Positions 7,319 to 16,695 of a stretch of 32,076 nt of DNA are shown in pieces (position 1 is the first letter of the stretch; the number at the start of each line of letters is the position of its first letter). The position numbers were made by a program, and so were the translations under genes. This DNA comes from Pseudomonas brassicae. Lineage in GTDB: Bacteria > Pseudomonadota > Gammaproteobacteria > Pseudomonadales > Pseudomonadaceae. The notes under the pieces were generated by a model. It was given only the letters and a program-made list of their open reading frames with translations, had not been told where the DNA came from and ran no database searches. The stretch lies in assembly GCF_010671725.1 (NCBI RefSeq), contig NZ_JAAHBU010000010.1, positions 1 to 32,076 of the forward strand. The letters are read 5' to 3'.

Positions 7319-8100
7319 ATGACTCAGCAAAACCTTCAGGCTGCGGCTGCAGCCCTGGCCCACGCGCGTTCGAGCCGCACCCCGTGCGGGCGCATCAGCG
7401 AGCACTTCGATATCCAGTCGCTGCACGATGCCTACGCCGTGCAGGAACTCAATACCCAGGCCGCGCTGGCCGCCGGTCGGCGCCTGAGCGGGCGCAAGAT
7501 CGGCCTGACCTCGCTGGCGGTGCAGCAGCAACTGGGTGTCGACCAGCCCGACTTCGGCATGCTGTTCGCCGACATGGAATGCCGCGATGGCGAGGCCATC
7601 GACAGCACGCGGCTGATCCAGCCCAAGGCCGAGGGCGAGATCGCCTTCGTGCTGAGCCGTGACCTGCCCAACCCCGACACCACCCTGGGTGAACTGCTGC
7701 GCGCGGTCGACCACGTGCTGCCGGCGCTGGAGATCGTCGATTCGGCGATCGAGAACTGGCGCATCACCCTGGTCGACACCGTGGCCGACAACGCGTCCTC
7801 TGGCCTGTACGTACTGGGCAAGACGCCGGTCAGCCTGCGCGGGCTGACCTGGCCCTGGAAGGCATGTTGCTGGAGAAGAACGGTGCCCAGGCGGCCATCG
7901 GCGTGGGCGCTGCGTGCCTGGGCAACCCGCTGGATGCCTGCCTGTGGCTGGCGCGCACCATGGCCCTGGCGGGCCGCCCGTTGCAGGCGGGCGATGTGCT
8001 GTTGTCCGGCGCGCTGGGGCCGATGGTGCCGGTGGTGGCAGGCGACAGCCTGCGCCTGCGCCTGACCCGCCTTGGCGAAGTGAGCTGCCGCTTCGATTGA
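7319..8100 (+). CDS. 2-oxopent-4-enoate (2-hydroxypentadienoate) hydratase (frameshifted as written)
   Basis: A protein of the DmpE/XylJ/MhpD/BphH family, about 260 residues when repaired. It adds water to 2-hydroxypenta-2,4-dienoate to form 4-hydroxy-2-oxovalerate and needs a divalent metal. Visible are SGRKIGLTS, the metal-binding KAEGEIAF, the LPALEIVDSAIENW block and the C-terminal LGNPLDACLWLA and GDVLLSGALGPMVPV. The frame breaks at 7846, where CTGACC should read CTGGACC (one G lost). GGAG lies upstream of ATG 7319. It supplies the substrate of the aldolase encoded about 3 kb downstream. Confidence 0.88.
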
Positions 8101-8120
8101 GCCCGTTGGGCTGTACCCCT

Positions 8121-8143
8121 CCACCGGCCTGACCGTCCGGTGG
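8121..8143. other. Intergenic hairpin between hydratase and CoA-ligase genes
   Basis: CCACCGG and CCGGTGG form a perfect 7-bp stem with a 9-base loop. No T run follows, so it is unlikely to be a full terminator. It could stabilise or punctuate the long mRNA. It lies in the largest gap inside the operon (8101-8207). Confidence 0.45.
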
Positions 8144-8150
8144 CGATGAC

Positions 8151-8158
8151 AACAATAA
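8151..8158 (+). promoter_or_regulatory. Crc/Hfq CA motif in the 8101-8207 gap
   Basis: AACAATAA (AAnAAnAA) lies about 50 bases before the CoA-ligase start. It is the same octamer seen before the leftward gene at 45-52. It is rather far from the ligase ATG for direct control, and may be a relic of a start site that is no longer there. Confidence 0.4.
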
Positions 8159-8207
8159 AACCAGTGAGCAGCGGGCCGATGGCCTGCCGCGCTTGCGAGG
8201 GCGTGCG

Positions 8208-10066
8208 ATGTACGATTTCCATAACGATCCCACCCAGTTGGCCCCCGCCAGGGTGCTGTATGAACCACGTGCCGACGGCAGCTTCGTGCTCAGTTCGCCC
8301 GAGCCGCTGCAACCCTATGCCCGCTGTATCGGGCAGTGGCTGGAGCACTGGGCGGTGCAGGCGCCGGAGCGCGCCTACCTGGCCGAGCGGCGCGGTGCCG
8401 GCTGGTTCAGCCTGAACTATGCGCAGGTGCGCCAGCGTGTCGGCGCCCTGGCCCAGGGCCTGCTGGAGCTTGACACCGCGGCGGGCCGACCGCTGCTGAT
8501 GCTCTCGGAGAACGACCTGGACCAGGCATTGCTGACCCTGGCGGCGATGCATGTGGGCATTGCGGTATCGACCGTGTCGGTGGCCTATTCACGCAACACC
8601 GCCAGTGGCTGCAGCAAGCTCAAGGCCATCGTCGAGGTGCTCAAGCCGGCGCTGATCTTCGTCAACGACGGCGATGCCTACTGCCGTGCCATCGAACTGC
8701 TGGGCCCGGACTGTCCGGTGGTGGTCGCGCGCAATGCCCAGGAAATCCCCGGCGCGCTGCCCTTGTCGCAGCTGTACAAGGCCGAGAGCCCGGCGGTGAT
8801 GGCGGCGTTCGAACGCCTGGACGGCGACACCCCGGCGCGCTACCTGATGACGTCCGGGTCCACCGGGGCGCCCAAGGCCGTGGTCAACACCCACGGCATG
8901 CTGTGCGCCAATCAACAGGCGATTGCGCAGTGCTGGCGGTTTCTGGAGCAGGGCGAACTGATCGTGCTCGACTGGTTGCCGTGGAGCCATGTGTTCGGCG
9001 CCAACCACAATTTCAACCTGGTGCTGCGCAATGGCGGCACCCTGTACATCGACGATGGCCTGCCCGTGCCGGGGCAGATCGACCGCACCCTGGAGAACCT
9101 CCGGTCGGTCAGGCCCACCCTGTACTTCAACGTGCCGCGCGGCTACGAGGTGCTGCTGCCGTACCTGGAGCGTGACCCGGCGCTGGCACAGGCGCTGTTC
9201 GGGCGCCTGCGCATGCTCTTCTATGCAGCGGCCGCGCTGCCCCAGAGCAGTTGGAGCCGGCTGGTTGCGTGCGCCGACAAGGTGCGTGAGACGCCGCTGT
9301 TCTTCGCCACCGAATGGGGCTCGACCGAGACCTCGCCGGTGGTCACCAGTGTGCATTTCGCCGCCGACAAGGCCGGCATCATCGGCTTGCCGGTGCCGGG
9401 TACCCAGCTCAAGTTCGTGCCGTCTGGCGACAAGCTGGAAATGCGCGTACGCGGGCCTTCGGTGTTCCCCCGCTACCTGGGCGACCCCACCAGCACGCTG
9501 GCGGCGTTCGACGAGGAGGGCTTCTACCGCATCGGTGACGCCGGTCGCTGGTCGACCCGGCGCGCCCGGAACTTGGCGTGCAGTTCGATGGCCGCGTGAC
9601 CGAAGACTTCAAGCTCAGCAGCGGTACCTGGGTCTCGGTCGGCACCCTGCGCCCGCGACTGGTCAGTGCACTGGCGCCGTATGCCAGCGACTGCGTGATC
9701 GGCGGGCATGATCGCGATGTGATCGGCGCACTGGTGTACCCCACCCAGGCGCTGCGCGACCTGCTGGGCGCCGCGGGCCAGGGCATGAGCGGCGCACAGC
9801 TGGCCCTGCAGCCTGAAGTGCGCCTGGCCTTGTGTGCGGGCCTGCAGGCGCTGGCCAGGGAGTACCCGGCCTCGTCCCAGCATGCCGTGCGCCTGGTGAT
9901 TCTGGACTCGCCGCCCAGCCTCAACGAGGGCGAGATCACCGACAAAGGCTACATCAACCAACGTACCGCCCTGAGCCTGCGTGCAGAGGCCGTGCAGCGG
10001 CTGTACGCCGACAGCCTCGACCCGAGCGTCATCCTCCTCGCCGAAGTCTACGGAGAAGCCGTATGA
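8208..10066 (+). CDS. Feruloyl-CoA-synthase-like acyl-CoA ligase (frameshifted as written)
   Basis: An adenylate-forming enzyme, about 619 residues when repaired, most like feruloyl-CoA synthases that activate hydroxycinnamates with ATP and CoA. Motifs are the phosphate loop [10 protein letters not shown] (about 214-223), [23 protein letters not shown], the hinge region YRIGDAGRW, and the C-terminal lysine motif [12 protein letters not shown]. The frame breaks at 9550-9551, where TGGTCG should read TGGGTCG. The ATG at 8208 was preferred to the TTG at 8193. The stop overlaps the next ATG (ATGA). In a ring-cleavage operon it may activate the acid freed by the hydrolase, or a cinnamate-like side chain. 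The substrate is an inference. Confidence 0.85.
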
Positions 10067-11003
10067 GCCCCGCCAAGTACAAAGTTGCCATCATCGGTTC
10101 CGGCAATATCGGCACCGACCTGATGATCAAGATCCTGCGTCACGGCCAGCACCTGGAAATGGCCGTGATGGTCGGTATAGACCCGGCCTCCGACGGCCTG
10201 GAACGCGCTCGGCGCCTGGGCGTCGCGACCACCCATGAAGGCGTCGAGGGGCTGAGCCGCATGCCCGAGTTCGCGAGCATCGACTTCGTCTTCGATGCCA
10301 CCTCGGCCAGTGCGCACGTGCGCAATGACGCCTGCCTGCGCGCGCTCAAGCCCGGTATCCGCCTGATCGACCTGACCCCGGCGGCCATCGGCCCCTACTG
10401 TGTGCCGGTGGTGAACGTGGAGCAGAACCTGGGGCAACTGAACGTGAACATGGTCACCTGCGGTGGCCAGGCGACCATCCCGATGGTCGCCGCTGTCTCG
10501 CGGGTGGCCAAGGTGCACTACGCCGAGATCGTCGCCTCCATCGCCAGCAAGTCCGCCGGCCCCGGTACCCGCGCCAACATCGACGAGTTCACCGAGACCA
10601 CCTCCAAGGCCATTGAGGTGATCGGCGGTGCGGGCAAGGGCAAGGCGATCATCGTGATGAACCCGGCCGAGCCGCCGCTGATCATGCGCGACACCGTGTT
10701 CGTGCTGTCCGAGGCCTGCGCGCAGGCCCGGGTCGAGGCGTCGATCGAGGAAATGGCCCAGGCGGTGCAGGCCTATGTGCCGGGCTACCGGCTCAAGCAG
10801 AAGGTGCAGTTCGAGGCGATTGCGGCCGACAAGCCCCTGCACATTCCGGGGTTGGGGACCTTTGCCGGGCTCAAGACCTCGGTGTTCCTCGAGGTCGAGG
10901 GCGCTGCGCACTACCTGCCGGCCTACGCCGCAACCTCGACATCATGACCTGCGCCGCGATGGCGACCGCCGAACGCATGGCCCAGGCCATGGCCAACCAC
11001 TGA
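10063..11003 (+). CDS. Acetaldehyde dehydrogenase (acylating) (frameshifted near the end)
   Basis: A DmpF/MhpF/BphJ-type enzyme, about 313 residues when repaired. It converts acetaldehyde, NAD and CoA to acetyl-CoA and receives acetaldehyde by channelling from the aldolase. Visible are the NAD motif GSGNIG (12-17), the catalytic Cys133 in MVTCGGQAT, and the conserved NPAEPP. The C-terminal [14 protein letters not shown] segment lies in a shifted frame after position 10930 (GCC GCA should read GCC GGC A; one G lost). The start overlaps the ligase stop. It forms a tight pair with the aldolase gene ten bases downstream. Confidence 0.92.
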
Positions 11004-11013
11004 GGACGCCCGC

Positions 11014-12047
11014 ATGACTTTCAACCCCGGCAAGAAGCTGTACATTTCCGATGTGACCCTGCGCGACGGCAGCCACGCGGTGCGTCACCAGTATTCGCTG
11101 CAGAACGTGCAAGACATCGCGCGCGCGCTGGACAAGGCGCGGGTAGACGCCATCGAGGTCGCCCATGGTGATGGCCTGCAAGGCTCCAGCTTCAACTACG
11201 GTTTCGCCGCGCACACCGACCTTGAGTGGATCGAGGCGGTGGCCGATGTGATCTCGCATGCCAGGATCACCACCTTGCTGCTGCCCGGCATCGGCACGGT
11301 GCATGACCTGAAGGCTGCGTACAACGCGGGTGCGCGGTGGTGCGGGTGGCCACCCATTGCACCGAGGCGGATGTCGCCAGGCAACATATCGAGTATGCCC
11401 GTGAACTGGGCATGGACACCGTGGGCTTTCTGATGATGAGCCACATGATCCCGGCCGAGCAGTTGGCGGCCCAGGCCAAGCTGATGGAAAGCTACGGCGC
11501 CACCTGCGTGTACATGGCCGACTCGGGCGGTGCGATGAACATGCAGGACATCCGTGATCGCTTCCGTGCCTTCAAGGCCGTGCTCAAGCCCGAGACCGAA
11601 ACCGGCATGCACGCCCACCACAACCTCAGCCTGGGCGTGGCCAACTCGATCACCGCCGTGGAGGAGGGCTGCGACCGCATCGATGCCAGCCTGGCCGGCA
11701 TGGGCGCCGGTGCCGGCAACGCGCCGCTGGAAGTGTTCATCGCCGCCGCCGAGCGTCTGGGCTGGAACCACGGCACCGACCTCTACACCCTGATGGACGC
11801 GGCCGACGACATCGTGCGCCCGCTGCAGGACCGTCCGGTGCGGGTGGATCGCGAGTCGCTGGCACTGGGCTTTGCCGGGGTGTACTCCAGCTTCCTGCGC
11901 CACGCCGAAATCGCTGCCGCCCGGTATGGCCTGAAAACCGTCGACATCCTGGTCGAGCTGGGCAGGCGGCGCATGGTTGGCGGTCAGGAAGACATGATCG
12001 TCGATGTGGCGCTGGACCTGTTGGCCGCTGGCAAGCACGCACACTGA
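11014..12047 (+). CDS. 4-hydroxy-2-oxovalerate aldolase (frameshifted as written)
   Basis: A DmpG/MhpE/BphI-type class II aldolase with a DRE-TIM barrel, about 344 residues when repaired. It cleaves 4-hydroxy-2-oxovalerate to pyruvate and acetaldehyde. It shows [14 protein letters not shown] with Arg17, Asp18 and His21, and [11 protein letters not shown], which supplies the metal-binding histidines. The frame breaks at 11336-11337 (CGG should be CGGG), joining NAGAR to VVRVATHC. It follows the acylating dehydrogenase, its complex partner. Confidence 0.92.
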
Positions 12048-12058
12048 GGGCACCGAGC

Positions 12059-13062
12059 ATGAGCTTTCAACTGCAGATTCTGCCGGTGGGCCTGAGCTGT
12101 CCGCTCACCGCGCAGCAAACCGTACTGGATGGCGCACTGGCCGATGGCCTGATGCTCAAGCACAGTTGCCGCACCGGCACCTGCGGCAGCTGCAAGGGCC
12201 AGGTGCTCAGTGGCGAGGTGGAGCATGGCGACAGCCCGCTGGAGGTGCTCAGCCACGCCGAGCGTGCACAGGGCCTGGCACTGTTCTGCTGCGCCCGGGC
12301 GCGTTCGGACCTGGTGATCGAGGCGCCGGAAGTGACCGCTTTGCGGGGTGTCAGCATTCAACAGATGGGCGTGCGGGTGGCCAGTATCGACAAGGTCAGC
12401 CATGACGTTGCCGTGCTGCGCCTGATGCTCGCCCCAGGGGCAAGCTTCGCTTACTTCCCGGGGCAGTATGTGCAGGTGCTGCTCAAGGATGGCAGCCGGC
12501 GCAGCTACTCGATGGCGACCCGTGCCGCGCACGACAACCAGCTGGAACTGCACATCCGCCATATGCCTGGCGGCGTGTTCAGCGGGCATGTGTTCAATGC
12601 CCTGCAGCCCAAGGCGATCTTGCGCCTGGAAGGGCCGTTCGGCTCGTTCTACTTGCGTGACAGCAAGCGGCCGATGATTTTCCTGGCCAGCGGTACGGGG
12701 TTCGCCCCGATCCAGGCGTTGCTCGAACAGTTGCGCGAGCAGGGTGACAACCGGCGCCCGGTGTACCTGTACTGGGGCGGGCGGCGACGCGAGGACCTGT
12801 ATCGCCATGAACAGTTGCTGGCCTGGCAGGCGCAGTTGCCCTGGCTACGCTATACCCCGGTGCTGTCCGAACCGGGAGAGGCGTGCGACTGGCAGGGCGC
12901 CACCGGGTTCGTGCATCGCCAGGTGCTGCAGGACTTCCACAGCCTCAAGGACTTCGAGGTGTATGCCTGCGGTGCGCCGATCGTGGTCGACTCGGCGCGG
13001 CGTGACTTTGTCCAGGACCGTGCGCTGCGCCCGACAACTTCTTTGCCGATGCGTTTGTCTGA
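12059..13062 (+). CDS. Ferredoxin-NAD(P) reductase of the dioxygenase (frameshifted at the end)
   Basis: A reductase with a plant-type [2Fe-2S] domain (Cys37, Cys42, Cys45, Cys77), an FAD domain (RSYSMA, about 157-162) and an NAD domain (SGTGFAPI, then YACGAP). It would pass electrons from NADH to the Rieske ferredoxin. As written the frame runs on to 13075. Dropping one base near 13030-13032 (CCC for CCCC) hides the typical tail DNFFADAFV and stop at 13060-13062, so I end the gene there. It is the last gene of the operon, far from the other oxygenase genes. Confidence 0.88.
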
Positions 13063-13076
13063 CGCTGTGCAATGAA

Positions 13077-13103
13077 AATGCCCGATGTGTGTGGTCGGGC
13101 ATT
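13077..13103 (+). terminator. Terminator hairpin of the aromatic operon
   Basis: AATGCCCGA and TCGGGCATT form a perfect 9-bp stem around a 9-base loop, 14 bases after the repaired stop of the reductase. The U-tract is short (ATTATC), so efficiency is uncertain. The position fits the end of the operon. Confidence 0.65.
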
Positions 13104-13114
13104 ATCGATCACTA

Positions 13115-14708
13115 CTTGCAGTGCGCGGCATTGCGGGTTACAGGTGGTGGCAGATACCTTTAGTTGTGGCATCGCTGGAGTGCTTTATGGCCACCCCCCC
13201 TTTGCCAGGAATGGCGCCCCGCAAACGTGATGTGCGTCTTGCGGTTTTACTCTTGCTGGTCATCTGTTTTTCGCTGGCATCACTGACCGGGTGGAAAATC
13301 TGGTCGTCGCGCGAGCGTGCCTTGAGCGAGGTCAATGGGCACAGCCTCAACCTGACCCAGGCACTGGACACCTATGCCGAAGGCGTCATTCGCCAGAGCT
13401 CGATGCTGTTGCTGGGGATTGACGAGCGTCTCAAGGTGGATGGTGACGGGCCGCGCCAGCTCGAACGGCTGCGTTCGCTGGTGGACGAGCATGAAAACCT
13501 GCTCACCCAGTTGCATGGCATCATCATCTACGACGCTGACGGAGACTGGTTGATGTCGTCGAACGGCCCGGTCCCGGCCGGGGCCAACAGTGCCGATCGC
13601 GAGTTCTTCATTCATCACCGCGACAGCCCGTCGCGCGAGGTGTTCATCGGCCCGCCGATCCAGAGCCGCTCCCCCCAGGAATGGGTGATTACGGTGAGCC
13701 GGCGCTTCGAGCGTACACCGGGGGAGTTTGCCGGGGTGATCGCGGTGACGCTGGGGGTGGAGAATTTCCTGCGCCTGTTCGGCAAGATCGACGTCGGCCA
13801 GGACGGTGCGATTGCCCTGGCCTACACCAGCGGGCGCATGCTGGTGCGTTATCCGTTTCGCCAGCAGGACATGGGGCGTGATTTCTCTCGTTCACCGATC
13901 TACACCCATTACCTGGTGGAGAACTCGGTGGGCACCGCATCGTTTGCATTCAGCCAGGATGGTTTGGAGCGCTTGTATGCCTTTCGCAAGAACGAGCACT
14001 TGCCGCTGGTGACCACCGTGGCCATCGGCAAGCACGAGGCATTGGCGTCGTGGCGGGTGGAGGCGGGGCTGACGGTGGGGTTGGTGCTGGCCTTGCTGGG
14101 GGTGATCGGCACGATCGGGCGGTTGCTGATCCGCGACATCCGCACCGTAGCGAAATGGATGCGCAATTGCTGATTGCCAGGGAGGAACTGCTGGCGACCA
14201 ACCAGCAGTTGGAGGTGCTGGCTACCCATGACCAGTTGACCGGGCTGGCCAACCGTCGGCGTTTCGATGAAGTGCTGCAAAGCGAGACGCGCCGTGCGCA
14301 GCGTGAGGGGCAGCCGCTGGCGTTGCTGTTGATCGATATCGATTATTTCAAGCGTTTCAATGATCGTTATGGGCACATTGCCGGCGATGAGTGCCTGAAG
14401 GCTGTGAGTGCGCAGTTGCTGGCGTGCGTGCGTCGGCCATCTGACCTGGTGGCGCGCTACGGTGGTGAGGAGTTGGCGATCGTATTGCCCAATACCGACC
14501 TGGAGGGTGCGGTGGTGGTGGCCGAGTCGGTGCTGGCGCATCTGGAGGCGTTGAACGTGGTGCATGCCGACAGCCCGTTCGGGCGGGTGTCGGTGAGTAT
14601 TGGTGTGGCGTGCCTGCGCGGGCAGGGCGAGCCTGCCTTGGCGCTGGTGGCGGCAGCTGACCAGGCACTGTATGCGGCCAAGGCGGCGGGGCGCAATCGG
14701 GTGGTGGT
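13115..14708 (+). repeat. Tandem duplication, copy 1
   Basis: From CTTGCAGTGCGCGGCATT to CAATCGGGTGGTGGT this stretch is nearly identical to 14878-16475. The repeat includes about 72 bases upstream of each diguanylate cyclase start and almost the whole coding region; it diverges in the last few codons. It is a direct tandem duplication with a period of about 1.76 kb. Confidence 0.9.
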
Positions 14709-14718
14709 TGACGAGTAG
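13187..14718 (+). CDS. Membrane diguanylate cyclase, Cache-GGDEF, copy 1 (frameshifted)
   Basis: About 510 residues when repaired. It has a cytoplasmic arginine/lysine-rich start, TM1 at about 16-37 (LAVLLLLVICFSLAS), a periplasmic double-Cache-like sensor with FFIHHRDSPSREVFIGPP, TM2 near 295-315, and a GGDEF domain with DQLTGLANRR and an intact GGEEL. An RxxD inhibitory site (RPSD) lies five residues before it. It should make c-di-GMP in response to a periplasmic ligand. The frame breaks at 14143, where CGCACC should be CGCCACC; copy 2 shows the full sequence. The ATG at 13187 has TGGAG before it. Its place after the catabolic operon may link substrate sensing to biofilm behaviour, but the ligand is unknown. 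Confidence 0.88.
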
Positions 14719-14774
14719 CGATGTGTCGCTCCTGCCCCCGCAAAGTATCGATGTCAATTGGCCGTGGCGGAGTA

Positions 14775-14795
14775 GCTGTAGGAGTGTTCTACAGC
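14775..14795. terminator. Hairpin between the two cyclase genes
   Basis: GCTGTAG-GAGTGTT-CTACAGC is a perfect 7-bp stem with a 7-base loop, 57 bases after the stop of copy 1. No clear T run follows, so it is a weak terminator at best. It lies in the spacer not shared by the two repeat copies. Confidence 0.35.
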
Positions 14796-14877
14796 GTGCG
14801 CAAACTCATAAACGAAGTCTTATCGTGTTAGTGGGCGCATGACGGTGATGGAAATTGCCGTTGTTTGAGCTGCAACC

Positions 14878-16475
14878 CTTGCAGTGCGCGGCATTCCGGG
14901 TTACAGGTGATGGCAGGATGCCTTTAGTTGTGGCATCGCCGGAGCGCTTTATGATGACCACCCCCTCTTTGCCAGGAATGGCGCCCCGCAAACGTGATGT
15001 GCGTCTTGCGGTTTTACTCTTGCTGGTCATCTGTTTTTCGCTGGCATCGCTGACCGGGTGGAAAGTCTGGTCGTCGCGCGAGCGTGCCTTGAGCGAGGTC
15101 AATGTGCACAGCCTCAACCTGACCCAGGCACTGGACACCTATGCCGAAGGCGTCATTCGCCAGAGCTCGATGCTGTTGCTGGGGATTGGCGAGCGCCTCG
15201 AGGTGGATGGTGACGGGCCGCGCCAGCTCGAACGGCTGCGTTCGCTGGTGCAGGAGCAGGACAACCTGCTCACGCAGTTGCATGGCATCACCATCTACGA
15301 CGCTGATGGAGGCTGGTTGATGTCGTCGAACGGCCCGGTCCCGGCCGGGGCCAACAGTGCCGACCGCGAGTTCTTCATTCATCACCGCGACAGCCCGTCG
15401 CGCGAGGTGTTCATCGGCCCGCCGATCCAGAGCCGCTCCACCCAGGAATGGGTGATTACGGTGAGCCGGCGCTTCGAGCGTACGCCGGGGGAGTTTGCCG
15501 GGGTGATCGCGGTGACGCTGGGGGTGGAGAACTTCCTGCGCCTGTTCGGCAAGATCGACGTGGGTCAGGACGGTGCCATTGCCCTGACCTATACCAGTGG
15601 GCGCATGCTGGTGCGCTATCCGTTCCGCCAGCAGGACATGGGGCGTGATTTTTCGCAGTCGCCGATCTATACGCATTACCTGGTAGAGAACTCGGTGGGC
15701 ACGGCGTCGTTCGCCTCCAGCCTGGATGGGGTAGAGCGCCTGTACGCGTTTCGCAAGAACGAGCATTTGCCGCTGGTGACCACGTGGCCATCGGCAAGCA
15801 CGAGGCGCTGGCGTCCTGGCGAGTGGAGGCCGGGTTGACCGTCGGGTTGGTGCTGGCCTTGCTGGGAGTGATTGGTGCGATCGGGCGGTTGCTGATCCGC
15901 GACATTCGTCACCGTATCGAAATGGACACGCAGTTGCTGATTGCCAGGGAGGAGTTGCTGGCGACCAACCAGCAGTTGGAGGTGCTGGCGACCCATGACC
16001 AGTTGACCGGGCTGGCCAATCGTCGGCGCCTTGACGACGTGCTGGATGGCGAGACTCGGCGTGCGCAGCGCGAGGGGCAGCCGTTGGCGTTGCTGTTGAT
16101 CGATATCGATTATTTCAAGCGCTTCAATGATCGTTATGGGCACATTGCCGGTGATGAATGCCTCAAGGCCGTGAGTGCGCAGTTGCTGGCGTGCGTGCGT
16201 CGGCCATCTGACCTGGTGGCGCGCTACGGTGGTGAGGAGTTGGCGATCGTATTGCCCAATACCGACCTGGAGGGTGCGGTGGTGGTGGCCGATTCGGTGC
16301 TGGCGCATCTGGAGGCGTTGAACGTGGCGCATGCCGATAGCCCGTTTGGGCGGGTATCGGTGAGTATTGGTGTGGCGTGCCTGCGCGGGGAGGGCGGGCC
16401 CGCCTTGGCACTGGTGGCGGCGGCTGACCAGGCGCTGTATGCGGCCAAGGCGGCGGGGCGCAATCGGGTGGTGGT
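14878..16475 (+). repeat. Tandem duplication, copy 2
   Basis: Direct repeat of 13115-14708, with scattered single-base differences and one extra codon near the start (MMTTPSLPG against MATPPLPG). The shared upstream stretch suggests that the duplication carried its promoter or leader with it. Copy 2 continues past the repeat with its own C-terminal codons. Confidence 0.9.
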
Positions 16476-16524
16476 GAGCCAGCAGGTGCTGCACACAGAG
16501 TTGGCGTCGAGCCACCAAAGCTGA
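14951..16524 (+). CDS. Membrane diguanylate cyclase, Cache-GGDEF, copy 2 (frameshifted)
   Basis: About 524 residues when repaired, a close paralogue of the upstream gene with the same TM-Cache-TM-GGDEF layout, GGEEL active site and RPSD inhibitory site. I count roughly twenty substitutions in the first 330 aligned residues, several in the periplasmic sensor (for example VDEHEN against VQEQDN, and FAFSQDGLE against FASSLDGVE), so ligand range may have shifted. The last residues (SQQVLHTELASSHQS) differ from copy 1. The frame breaks at 15783 (ACCACG should be ACCACCG, as in copy 1). The ATG at 14951 aligns with the start of copy 1; a second ATG follows at once. Confidence 0.88.
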
Positions 16525-16568
16525 CAACCCTGATTCTGCAGGCCATGGTACGTTGCAACAAATTGGGA

Positions 16569-16603
16569 GCGGCCTTGAGCCGCGATGCGCCGCCGGGCGG
16601 CGC
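16569..16603. repeat. REP-like double palindrome
   Basis: Two adjacent stems: GCGGC-CTTGA-GCCGC (16569-16583) and GCGCCGCC-G-GGCGGCGC (16587-16603), preceded by GGGAGCGGCCTTG-type sequence. This resembles the dispersed intergenic palindromes common in P. putida. It sits between the cyclase pair and the lipoprotein gene and may also help to end transcription. Confidence 0.6.
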
Positions 16604-16695
16604 TCGATCTCAACGGCGCAGCTGAATCCAAGACATGCACCTCAAGCCCCGCCCCAGGTGCTAAAATCCGCCGCTCGAAACCAGAGGATAAACGC

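Noticed and set aside
1212..13062. p-cumate (cmt) or carbazole (car) operon
   Set aside because: No decarboxylase expected for p-cumate is seen, and car enzymes lack the beta subunit and dihydrodiol dehydrogenase. The gene set fits neither.
13168..13186. Sigma-54 (-24/-12) promoter before the cyclase genes (GTGGCATCGCTGGAGTGC)
   Set aside because: GG and GC are 12 bases apart instead of 10, and the TGGAG is better explained as the ribosome site.
14143..14143. Programmed frameshift in the diguanylate cyclase
   Set aside because: No slippery heptamer is present, the other copy is intact here, and the same kind of break occurs in unrelated genes.
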